Assembly (NCBI GenBank): GCA_015852425.1
Contig: JAAAIG010001081.1
Location: 1 to 10,967 of the forward strand
Direction of reading: 5' to 3'
Origin: Gryganskiella cystojenkinii
Lineage: Eukaryota > Mortierellomycota > Mortierellomycetes > Mortierellales > Mortierellaceae
Length of the DNA stretch: 10,967 nt
Shown here piece after piece: positions 1-8,035 of this stretch. Each line of letters starts with the position of its first letter. Position 1 is the first letter of the stretch. The notes under the pieces were generated by a model, which worked only from the letters and a program-made list of their open reading frames with translations, made no database searches and had not been told where the DNA came from. The position numbers and the translations under genes were made by a program.

Positions 1-184
1 CAAGCTCTTGATGACGATAATCGATCGGAACTGAAAGTGGGGCAACGCCAGTCCGTAGACAGGTAACCTAGTGTCGTTCGTGATCCAGGCCTAGAACAAT
101 CATCGCGGTTCGTGACATTTTATCAGCCGTTTTTGTTGCTTAACGTGTCATCTCGAATGCCTATTGACCTCATCTTCTACGTAG
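1..184 (+). other. 5' flank / unresolved upstream part of the ATPase-nuclease pseudogene
   Basis: The exon starting at 185 follows a TAG acceptor at 182-184, so this stretch should hold an intron and perhaps an earlier exon. A possible donor (AG|GTAACC) sits at 63, and the frame beginning at base 1 is open up to a TAA at 64-66. I cannot find a Walker A (GxxxxGK[ST]) motif on the plus strand here. The P-loop exon is therefore either left of the window or lost. No other gene is supported. Confidence 0.3.
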
Positions 185-2337
185 GGCCTTGCCATCGATG
201 AGCACGTGGCACACAACCGTGTAATCCCTGGGAGGTACTTCGTCTTGAAGTTTGATTTCTCTACAGTCGTGCGATCTAAGGGCCGAGAAAGGGATAACTT
301 GAACCTGATGCTAAAGGACTCCATCAAACAGCTCTACCGGACATATGAACCATATCTCAAGATGTCGGCAGATTATCTGATTGAGAACTTAATCAAGGAT
401 GATGCCGCTGCGAGTCTGGGCGAGTGCGTGGATGTCGTTCGTCGTATACTGGCCACTGTCGAGAATCCCGACGACCCCCTTTTAATGATCAAGGGAGTAC
501 GTAGTTGATACTTCTACTTTTCTTTTGTGGTCGCAAGCCTATTTTTCAGGACGACTAACTGGCTCTCTTCTACGCTCTCCTATTGCTGTTAGATTTACCT
601 TATGGCGGACGAATATGACATCTACAGCAATGAGTATCTTGTTCCCATCCACCGTGCTCAGTGGAAAACGCCACAACAGGCCGACACCGACAGCTTGCTG
701 AAAGGTTTCTGGGCGTTGGTGAAGAGTGAACTTGGATATCACAGAATCGCCAAATGCTACATCACGGGTGTGTTGCCACAATCTTTGGCGGACAACTCAG
801 CTGGAGGATTCAATGTGGCTCGTTTTGTATCTTGGAAACCAGAGCTCGCGACTTTTTGTGGTTTGACGGAAGCGAATATCACAGCTGCGCTGGGTCTAAA
901 GAAAATCTGCTGGTCCACCGCCGAAACAGCTAAGCATTTGAGGATCATGAAGGATCATTACAAAGGCTTTAATTTCGTTCCTGACGGACAAGGACCTTTG
1001 ACCTTTAACACAAACGCGTGCCTTGAGTACTTGCAGGTGAGTCTCTTTCACAACATGTTGAAAGTAGATTTTTGTACACGATGCAGCTGTCTGCTCACAT
1101 ACTCGCTATTTTCTCTGGGATCTATGATCGTGTTTATAGAGCCTCGCGAAGGGAAAACCGATGAAGAATCCTCTTTCGGTCACTGACTCTGAGGTCTCAG
1201 GAGTAACGCTGCGGCTACTCGCTGCATCGCCAGTAGCGACGCGAATGCTAGAGGAGGGACTCTTCAACGGAGGCGAGCAACCCAAGGATACCGAAGAAAT
1301 TACGATCCCTTTTGACACAATTAGGCGAATGTTTACTTTCGAAAGCACAAGTCTGGTAAAACTTGGGATAACGGACGGATTGCTGCTGTTATTGTTATTT
1401 TCATGCTTCCATTCATCCAGTGAATAACATAGTTTTTTATATTTGTCCTTATGTATTTCAGGATGAAGATCTTGCCAGAAGCAGGGCTGCTTGGTTGTCG
1501 CACCTGGTGTACGTTGGTGGACTGACGTTTTGTGCCGGAAAGAAAGCACTACGAATTCCAAACCTGGTGGTTGCCGAGCGATTTGGAAACGCTATTCTGC
1601 ACAGGCATCAAACAACCCTGGAGGAAGCGAATGACGCGTTGAGGGTACTTGTTGACGATGGAAATATCGACAAAATTTTCGGATTATACGCTCGCGGTAT
1701 GCAGGTACAGGATGTCGGGATGCATGATTCATGATTTCAGAAAGAAGGAGGAGGATCACTGTAACTTGATGCGTTCTACCCTCCTTGCCAACATCCACCC
1801 CGCCTTTCCGAAAGTTGGCATCGAGACGACCATTACAAAGGCATGAATATTGGTTTGATCTCCTGTCGTGATGTGAGTATTATTTAGTGTACCTAATACC
1901 TGTTTTCTACCACAATAGCCCTTGGGGATGCCGGGTCGAATTGACATGATGGTATCCGTTCCGTTGCGGAAGCAGCTGTTTGTTCTGGAGTGGAAATCCA
2001 TCCAAATCGACTTCATCAAGATTGAATCTAGATGAAGAATGAAAATGGCCAATATCCTCGCGGACATTTCCGATGTCAACCAGGTGCAGGATCTAAAGCT
2101 CAAGGGCTACAAATTTCGACAAGGTCAGACCATCAACGAGTGGATTCTGAATGGACTGAAAGCAGACAAATTGCATTCCCATCAACAGCAGCTTCGTGAC
2201 AACGCGCATAGCCCAGAGATCAAGAAGTGGGGGAAGGATGGCTATTCGATCACACCAGTTCTTGTCGTCGTGGTGGAATCTTGCTGGCGATAAGCTCAAT
2301 GCCTCTCCACGACTCGCCTCTAGTGACATCACTGTGT
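185..2337 (+). pseudogene. Decayed CRN-type effector: predicted AAA-ATPase (PF09820-like) + PD-(D/E)XK nuclease
   Basis: Proteins of this type pair a P-loop ATPase with a restriction-like nuclease; in fungi they often form the C-terminal part of Crinkler effectors. Exons read: 185-496 (FVLKFDFS, the motif following Walker A in this family), 593-1036 (Walker-B-like IYLMADEYD at the start, then CYITGV, FCGLTE, and MKDHYKGFNF), 1140-1355, 1462-about 1872, and 1919-about 2337. Introns 497-592, 1037-1139, 1356-1461 and 1873-1918 have GT..AG ends, and the first three lie between codons. The exon at 1462 carries YVGGLTF and LRIPN, typical of the linker to the nuclease. The nuclease core is GRID (Asp 1943-1945) followed by LEWKS (Glu 1988-1990, Lys 1994-1996). 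Breaks: a 7-bp duplication at 1723-1736 shifts the frame to a TGA at 1732; frame changes are needed between 1841 and 1866; an in-frame TGA lies at 2033-2035; and another shift near 2275 is suggested because a neighbouring frame runs on to a TGA at 2335-2337. The header and Walker A are not seen. Family identification is firm; the exact end is uncertain. Confidence 0.82.
1723..1736 (+). repeat. 7-bp tandem duplication (CATGATT x2) causing a frameshift
   Basis: CATGATT occurs twice back to back at 1723-1729 and 1730-1736. The second copy creates the TGA at 1732-1734 that ends the frame used since 1462. Downstream, from 1737, the family-like reading continues in the +1 frame, exactly the shift a 7-nt insertion makes. 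This is a simple replication-slippage lesion in the pseudogene. Confidence 0.85.
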
Positions 2338-3129
2338 GAACCCCTGCATCACCAGCAACACCCTCTATCAACACGTCTTTGTATCAACAACTGCAACAAC
2401 ACTCTGTGACAAAACATGATAACTCCGAAAGCCAACCATAGGCGAAAGGAACTCTCCGTTATGACTTTATGCGATCTGTAGCAACGCCTTTTAAAAACGA
2501 AGAGGGAACCGTTGAACTTGAATTAAAAATCGCAATATCGCAAAGAGCTGAACAAATTACCGAAAATACCAACAAGTAAAGAACGGGTATGCAGGATCTG
2601 ATTTTGTTAAAGGTCGAAGAACAAACTGTCGGGGAGGACAAGGCGTGGAGGGCTTGAAGGATGCATTTCGGGACGTCAGGAAGAGAAGGGGAATTGTTGA
2701 TAGGTGCGATTTTGGTCATGAAGAGTGATAAGGTGTCCAAAATACAGAAAGAAAGAGAAAAATTGAAAGGCTGTTGCTACCTAAGACAAGATGACTTACA
2801 GAATCCGCAGTATCTCGATTATCACCATCTCGTCATTGTTGTCCTCACAACGAGACACTTCCTCCTTGAGTCGTTTCATGAGTCCTTCTAGCCTGGATTC
2901 TTTGAGATCATCGTCGTTGTCTCCACAAGCGGACGATAAGTCTGCAGGCTATCGCGGATTTTTGGATACTGCAGTTCGACAACAGCACATCATTTTGACA
3001 ACAGATCGTTACACTGGGGGGATTCAAGCTTACAAGCAATTCGCAAATCCGACATTGCTACTCTTCATCGTCTCTTCCGAGAAGAGATTAACACCTGGAC
3101 GTCTTGAACGCTTTCGTAGAAAAGTTTAG
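2338..3129. other. Intergenic stretch with unassigned open frames, no recognised gene
   Basis: On the plus strand, an open frame at 2791-3129 (ATG to TAG, 112 residues) has a Ser-rich first half and a more protein-like second half (ITxTDRYTGG-like then SEKRLTPGRLERF). I do not recognise it. On the minus strand, about 2950-2800 reads as an acidic, coiled-coil-like run (DNDDDLKESRLEGLMKRLKEE) ending at a perfect GTAAGT donor (complement of 2794-2799). The Ser-rich plus-strand half may just be its shadow. Only one strand can be right, and possibly neither is. From 2338 to about 2660 all frames are short and I see nothing supportable. Confidence 0.25.
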
Positions 3130-3542
3130 ACTTCTCATTTTGTGCAAGGAAAGCAAAACCCTAAGTACTCGACCACCAGCAAGATACCAGATCAAAATTC
3201 GCATAACATCTCTATCTCTGTAGTTTGGATCGCAAAGCGTATGAACTGTTACCAAAAAAGCTTTTTAACCAAATTATAAGCATAAATAAGGAAATAAAGC
3301 CTTTGTCCCTTCAGTCATCCTGAGACATTCCCATGACCGTCCATCATTCGCTCTTTGTGCAATATTGGATTCTTTTCTCTGTTTTCCTCTTGTTCCTTCT
3401 CTTCACACTCTCTAATACACACATCACTCTCAAACATCCATATCCATATCAAATTCCCCAGCACCCAAAAGACCTCTGAAGTGTCCCCCGCGACACCCAG
3501 CCCCTCAATTTTCCCCTTCCTCCCTCAAAGACGAAAAACGCA
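3130..3542 (+). promoter_or_regulatory. Pyrimidine-rich upstream/leader region of the F-box pseudogene
   Basis: An A/T-rich block with TATA-like text (ATTATAAGCATAAATAAG, about 3275-3292) is followed by a long C/T-rich strand from about 3340 to 3540, dense in TCTCT and TTCC. In many fungi this combination precedes a start codon, and here it ends at the GTGGCAAAC that begins the F-box reading frame. No factor site is identifiable, and there is no coding evidence inside. Confidence 0.4.
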
Positions 3543-4294
3543 GTGGCAAACACACTCTCTCTTACTCTCGCCACCACCAATGTGCCTACCACAACACCCG
3601 AACCTCGCAAGCAACCAGCAAGCCAGGCAAAGTTAACCTCTCTGAGTGGAACCACGGTGGCTGCCATTCTGAAGCCGCTCTCAACTCCTGCAATCAAGCG
3701 TTCAAAGGAGACCACATCCTATCTGGAGGATGATGAACTTTTGAGTACGACGAGGACGACTCTTAAGATGATTTCTGTCTCTCGCTTCCCAGCCGTCACC
3801 AGGCTTTCAACAGACCCGTCTTCAATAAAAAGAGGAAGGAGTTCATTTGCGTCGAGATAGGAGAGGGCATCTGGCATCAGATCCTCTCATTTCTGCCAAC
3901 CTCTCACGCTGCAAAAGTCTCACCCACCTCCAATACCCTCTTGCTTTTCTGCCACTCGTGACCCCGCTGGGAGAAGATCCGCAGTCAAAACGGGCTGGCA
4001 CCATCGGGCAAGTACAAGACATACCTCGCGCATGCCTGCTTCCAAGCTCACTACCTGTGCCACATTTGTGACAAGCGGGCAACAGGATAACTTCCATTCC
4101 GCAGTTTTGAACCCCCCATCCCGATTCATCGCAAAGACGACAGCGGTCACCTCTGGTATCTCTGCCACAGTTGCCGAAGGTTATTTCAGTCTTTTTCCAA
4201 AATCGAGGTTATTAATATTCAGTGGCTAAAATCAGTAAAATCGTCAGTTTGGGTTCCTCAGCCATGGGTCGAGACAGCGCTGGGTCTCTCATGA
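3543..4294 (+). pseudogene. Decayed F-box protein with CxxC...CxxC zinc motif
   Basis: F-box proteins are substrate adaptors of SCF ubiquitin ligases. The N-terminal frame (3543 to about 3735) is Thr/Pro-rich with a basic KPLSTPAIKRSK patch and the acidic LEDDEL. The reading then moves to another frame (EYDEDDS) that continues to 4294. In that second frame, 3854 to about 3930 gives an F-box-like IWHQILSFLPTSHAAKV; WEKIRSQNGLAP follows at 3968, then CHIC at 4058-4069, and WYLCHSCRR with CHSC at 4163-4174. Two CxxC pairs about 30 residues apart suggest one zinc site. Breaks: GTG where ATG is expected at 3543, a frameshift at about 3727-3746, and in-frame stops TAA 3764, TGA 3959 and TAA 4088. 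A tail in other frames to about 4440 (GGSVSILAARDDAYG) may belong to it. A long F-box and zinc frame interrupted only by point stops is hard to explain by chance. An alternative is a gene with several undetected short introns, but the stops lie in poor splice contexts. Confidence 0.66.
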
Positions 4295-4975
4295 TCCGAC
4301 TTCTGGGTTTCCCGCGCCACCAAGGAGTCCTGAATGGACAACTGTGCAAGGCTTTTAACCGGGTTCAGGTGACAGTATATGCGATGGGCATGTTTGGCGG
4401 TAGCGTCAGTATCTTGGCCGCTCGAGATGATGCCTACGGTCTGCTACCCAACCACCAGCACCTCCACAGGAACAACCCTCGTCATTGCATCCCTCAACTG
4501 TCGACATGTCGATTTTGACTTTGGAGCGCCTCCTTTTTTCCTACTTTCGATTATTGCTTTTTCGCAAAAACTTATGCTCCCACTTCCTCATCAATTCTTT
4601 GTCGCTCTACTGCTTTTTTCATTTTTTTTTTTTTTTTTTGCTCTCCCAACAAATTTCATCAAGTTATTTCCTCGACCAAGTCCTGCTTTTCACTTCTTCC
4701 ACGACGTCAATCATCGGCATGAAAAGAAACACATTGACAATCAAGGCAACAATGGCGGTTTGGGCGACATCACTCTTGACGCCCAAGCCTCCCTGCAACC
4801 AAACAACTGAACCATCGCTTATTCTTGTTCTACGCCTCAGGTCTGAGCCTCCAAGGGACGAAAACATGTCTGTCAGGTCTAGGACTGTGTCAAGGCCTGG
4901 CAAACTATCCTCGATTTATGCTACACTAAGTTGTACGCCTAGTACCTCTTTGATTGCACTGAGAGAGAAAATGTC
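4295..4975 (+). other. Gap with pyrimidine/poly-T tract; no secure gene
   Basis: From about 4505 to 4690 the plus strand is T- and C-rich and includes an uninterrupted run of 18 T at 4622-4639. Long frames across it encode Phe/Leu/Ser-rich, membrane-like peptides that simply mirror the poly-pyrimidine DNA. It resembles a fungal promoter/leader segment or a decayed retroelement tail. Between 4720 and 4975 short frames exist, such as one starting at ATG 4719, but no recognisable domain. Confidence 0.3.
4622..4639 (+). repeat. (T)18 homopolymer
   Basis: An unbroken run of 18 T lies within a pyrimidine-rich segment. It could be a nucleosome-excluding promoter element, or the complement of a poly(A) tail from a minus-strand retroposed copy. 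No target-site duplication is obvious around it. Confidence 0.9.
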
Positions 4976-5350
4976 TTGTGGCTTACTTTTTTTCAAGATG
5001 TATTGTACTGTACAAATGCGACACGAAAAGAATTAATGGAAAACGTAGAAGAGATAGAAGCAGCGACAACAGTTCAGTTCTCAAGAAGAAAGGTTCCATC
5101 GCCCTCTGGATCCTGGGCAAGGCAGACAAACTGGAGTATTAGGGATGCTCTTGTGCTGCAAAACATCACGGATCCAGGCCATGGGAACTTTCATCGCGAT
5201 CTCATGACGAACAAAGGCTTCCAGAGCTGGATTTTAATATTGGCCAGTCCAGAAAAAGCTTTCGATGGTTTTGGCCCTGAGTATGCAGAGGGCGCATCCT
5301 CTTTCCTGATGGAAAGGTCAATTTTGGCCCGTGGATGTGGAAAGATGTAG
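4976..5350 (+). pseudogene. Unrecognised decayed coding stretch running into repeat copy A
   Basis: One frame is open for 124 residues (4976-5350), but a second frame reads more like a real protein in places: KGSIALWILGKADKLEY near 5090-5140 and LFPDGKVNFGPWMWKDVGH near 5300-5357. The latter recurs, diverged, in repeat copy B. I therefore favour a broken unknown gene over the long frame itself. No domain is recognised and no splice model restores a clean frame. Confidence that this derives from coding sequence is modest. Confidence 0.3.
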
Positions 5351-5443
5351 GGCATTGAAGTGTATCCTTTTCTTGATGGGAAAGCCAGATGAGTATCATA
5401 GATCTTCGGTACTCTCCCTCATGGATAATAATGCCTCTGAGCC
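5281..5443 (+). repeat. Diverged direct repeat, copy A
   Basis: Begins GTATGCAG and ends CTCTGAGCC. It aligns along its length with copy B, but lacks the 50-nt block found at 5620-5669 of copy B and has about 9 extra bases near its start. Over the last 57 nt (5387-5443) I count 49 identities to copy B. Seven of the eight differences are transitions. Confidence 0.85.
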
Positions 5444-5525
5444 CGTGCAACTAATCACTTATGCGCAATAGCGGGTAGGTGGCTTTCAGTCAGGCAGCAA
5501 GACTTACTGCAACATCCTGCTTTGG

Positions 5526-5726
5526 GTATGCAGACTCTTTCCTGAAGGAGAGGTTGACGTTAGCCCGTAGATGGGGAAAGATGTAGGGAATTGAGTATCC
5601 TCTTTCTTGATGGGAAGCCGACTTCATCGGCCCTCGTGGGGGTATACGTTCGGCAATAAATCATACCTCAGATGAGTGTCATAGATCCTCGGCACTCTCT
5701 CTCGTGGATAAGAGTGTCTCTGAGCC
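5526..5726 (+). repeat. Diverged direct repeat, copy B (with a 50-nt extra block)
   Basis: Second copy of the repeat, starting 245 nt after the first. It has an extra 50 nt at 5620-5669 between GGGAAGCC and AGATGAGT. That block starts GACTTCATCGGCCCTCGTGGGGG and partly echoes an earlier part of the same copy (GACGTTAGCCCGTAGATGGGG near 5557), suggesting a still shorter ancestral internal repeat. Confidence 0.85.
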
Positions 5727-6110
5727 TTGTAGCCTTTAAGAAACACTACCAGATGGGCAGAGACCGTACATTCTTTAACTAGGCAGTTCGATCTTTGATT
5801 GGGCCCTATTCTGCTTCCTGATCTTGTATAATCCGTTAGAGTTCGCGAACACTGCTTGGATCTCCTTTACCTTATCCTCAACAAATGCAAGGATCTCACC
5901 AGGAAGGTATTTACTGACAGAATAGGATGGAAACAGAAGCGTTGTAATACACAATTTGATATTGCATCTGGCCGCGCAGGTCGTGCTTTGCACTCCCTCC
6001 CTCTCCTGCAGCCCTGGAGGGCCTTGGAGGGATCAACGCGCTGCGCGCAATTTTGCAAGAAAGGATTGTAGAGTAGAGTAGAGGATTAAGGATCAACCCT
6101 CAATGGTGTC
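5727..6110. other. Unassigned stretch with competing short open frames
   Basis: A plus-strand frame is open from 5667 to a TAG at about 5790 (DPRHSLSWIRVSLSLVAFK) and may continue the decayed gene of the repeats. Another plus frame, 5856-6071, reads LDLLYLILNKCKDLTRKVFTD. On the minus strand 5993-5775 reads YLPGEILAFVEDKVKEIQAVF. None is recognised. The TAGAG pentamer is repeated three times at 6069-6083, and a GC-rich patch (CCTGGAGGGCCTTGGAGGG then CGCGCTGCGCGC) lies at about 6011-6047. Confidence 0.3.
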
Positions 6111-6977
6111 ATCTCGATTTCAAGGAACACAGGAAATTCATCTTGTCGCACCATACCCTCGAATTTTTGCTCAGTTCCCTTGAAATTTTCTTTGTGCAAT
6201 CATGATCAACTCTCCCAATGCTCTTAGATTCAGCCGAACCAATGAATTATATTTCGCTTCTTCCATTAGGCAGTGCCTTTCTTTTCTGTTTCTCAACCCG
6301 CCTCCTCTTTTCTCTTCGTTCATCCATCCATATCCTGTCTTTGCGTTCCCTGTCGGATTGAAGTTCCTTCCTTGGTGAAGAGTCAGCGCAAGGAGCCTCA
6401 AACTTCAGCAACCAACCACACCAACAAGAACCATCTCCTCGACCATACTCCAATTCTTGCTCTCTTCTTCTGGCCAGAAAACATCCTGATCAACAGTACT
6501 GGTGCGACCTTTTCTCTCATTCTCCTCTTTTTTGTTGTGAACCTCAATGATAGGATTTAGAAGAAGCGACATCTCATTAATTTTCTTCGACCTTACCTGT
6601 TATAGGGTAGCGACTATTAGAAAAATTCAAACAGAGCTCTGTGCCGATATCATACAGATAAAATACCAAAAAAAGGCAACGGTTGCTTAATAGGTAAAGT
6701 CAATTGTCCATCTTGAACTGAATATATGTAGTCATGTTTGAAGAATTACATTGCTGATCTGTCTTTCTGTTTTATAGCACAATAGCCGTGATCGCAGCTG
6801 GATGCAAGAAAAGCTCATTCCAAGATCCGAGATAATAATCAAAAAGTAAGGCCTACCATCAGCTCTCTGTCATTTGTCGGCATGACTCTGACGAACGAGT
6901 CTCTAATATCAATGGTCGATTCTCATAAACAGCACATACGATAACGTCCGATCTGTACTAGTAACGCACAATCCACC
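6111..6977. other. Long intergenic region upstream of the CRN-SET gene
   Basis: I see no supportable gene. A 95-residue frame at 6273-6560 is low-complexity (Phe/Ser/Pro then Leu/Phe) and mirrors CT-rich DNA. The last 150 nt should contain the promoter and leader of the CRN-SET gene: CATAAA at about 6925 is the only weak TATA-like element, and the start is in a favourable context (CCACCATGA, 6974-6982). No tRNA or other structured RNA is apparent. Confidence 0.35.
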
Positions 6978-8035
6978 ATGACTGGAAAGATAACGCTGTC
7001 TTGCATTGTCAGTGGAGACTCCACTCCCTTCTCTGTCGACGTTCTCCCTGGCAAGACGATTGGCCATCTGAAGAACAAGATTAAAGAGGAAAAAGCTCCC
7101 AGATTCGATGATATTACAGCAGATGTACTTGGTCTCTACAAGGTTTCCATACCGGAGAAGGATCAGGTCATCGTTGAATCAGATATCAAATCAGAAACAG
7201 AGTCTCATGTGCCTCTTGAACCTTCATCGGCGGAGATTTCAAAGTATTTTGACTCTGAGCTACCACAGAGAACCATCCATCTTTTTATCAAACTACCGCA
7301 GCAAGGTATCACTTGATCGATTTGCGCTTGTTTGCTTGGAATTGTTCTGTTTCCAAGTTGTAGCCTGTTTTAATGGCCTATTCTGACGCCTTTTTCCCTC
7401 ATCCTTACATATCTAGACCCAAAAGGAGATCGGGATTTAGACACTGGTAATTTTTTGTAATCATCATCTATTGTTGATTGTAAATACGAGACTCTTTATT
7501 CAGCGTCACATTAGTTAACCCTATTAATACGTTCTCATTATCTAACTCTTTTGGTTTAGTAACAGAAAACCCTGCTCTAAAAATGTGTACCCGCCATCAT
7601 TGTGACAGCTTCGTTATTAAGGAGACAAGCAAGGGACGTGGTGTTTATGCTGCGAGAGGTTTCTTTCAAGGAGAACTAGTCATTGTTGGGAAACCAATTA
7701 ATGATTCTTGTGAAAGAACAAATCATTCTTTTCAAATTGATCACAACTCGCACGTTCACCTCGATGAACCGGCTTGTTTAATCAATCATTCCTGCAATCC
7801 TAATTTAGGAGTGGTTAACAATGAATATGGAGGATACAGCTTTAGAGCTCTCAAAAATATTGATGAAAAACACGAGTTCACCTGGGATTACGAAACCACT
7901 GAATATATATCCATTTCAGTCCCTTGTTGCTTGTGTAATTCGTCTTATTGTAGAAAAAAAATTCTGGGGTTCAAGCATCGAGAGTATTTTTTAAGAAACA
8001 AATACGGTGATTTTATAGCAAATTACCTTAAATAA
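6978..8035 (+). CDS. Crinkler (CRN) header - SET domain fusion, putative methyltransferase effector
   Basis: Three exons: 6978-7305, 7417-7446 and 7560-8035. Both introns (7306-7416, 7447-7559) have GT..AG ends, CTGAC/CTAAC branch-like sites and phase 1, giving 834 nt and 277 residues. Residues 1-109 match the ubiquitin-like CRN header: ITLSCIVSGDSTPFSVDV, then TIGHLKNKIKEEKAP, then the hallmark LGLYKVSIP and a closing IHLFIKLP. Residues 110-120 are a linker, DPKGDRDLDTG plus V. From residue 128 lies a SET domain: GRGVYA (145-150), INHSCNPN (194-201, the AdoMet-binding pseudoknot strand), FTWDYETTEY (226-235, with the usual catalytic DY), and a post-SET CLCNSSYC (243-250, CxCx4C) followed by R and LGFK. 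The Cys in NHSC could complete the zinc site, as in DIM-5-type enzymes. CRN headers direct proteins into or within host cells; SET domains transfer methyl groups to lysines. The fusion and its role are inference. The header frame ends in TGA soon after the first donor if unspliced, so splicing is required; otherwise two adjacent genes would result. Confidence 0.8.
7306..7416 (+). other. Intron 1 of the CRN-SET gene
   Basis: GTATCA donor at 7306 and TCTAG acceptor at 7416; 111 nt, with a CTGAC branch-like site at about 7383. It splits a codon after its first base (G|AC, Asp). Reading through meets TGA nine bases into the intron. Confidence 0.72.
7447..7559 (+). other. Intron 2 of the CRN-SET gene
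   Basis: GTAATT donor at 7447 and TTTAG acceptor at 7559; 113 nt, with CTAAC at about 7542 and a T-rich run before the acceptor. It splits a codon after its first base (G|TA, Val). It separates the linker from the SET exon, and the SET frame then runs unbroken from 7560 to 8035. Confidence 0.72.

Noticed and set aside
602..1186. A continuous 194-residue open frame
   Set aside because: Its end runs through the intron at 1037-1139 and past the next acceptor. The family-like reading stops at the GTGAGT donor at 1037 and resumes in another frame at 1140.
2459..2740. Minus-strand 93-residue frame with Ser/Leu-rich sequence
   Set aside because: No motif; composition looks like the shadow of charged plus-strand codons.
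4379..5036. Overlapping long frames with Phe/Leu-rich, membrane-like sequence
   Set aside because: They cross an 18-T run and C/T-rich DNA; hydrophobicity follows from base composition and there is no conserved motif.
6011..6047. GC-rich palindromic patch as a transposon terminal inverted repeat
   Set aside because: No matching inverted partner was found in the neighbourhood and no target-site duplication was seen.
6273..6560. 95-residue open frame
   Set aside because: Low-complexity peptide from CT-rich DNA, with no domain or splice context.
6978..7316. Header-only CRN protein of 112 residues
   Set aside because: It ends at a TGA a few bases inside a good donor, directly after the conserved header end, as an unspliced read-through would.
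7583..8035. Stand-alone SET protein starting at ATG 7583
   Set aside because: It has a usable ATG, but the sequence from 7560 to 7582 is in frame with the spliced header, and both introns have good borders. The fusion is the simpler model, although not proven.
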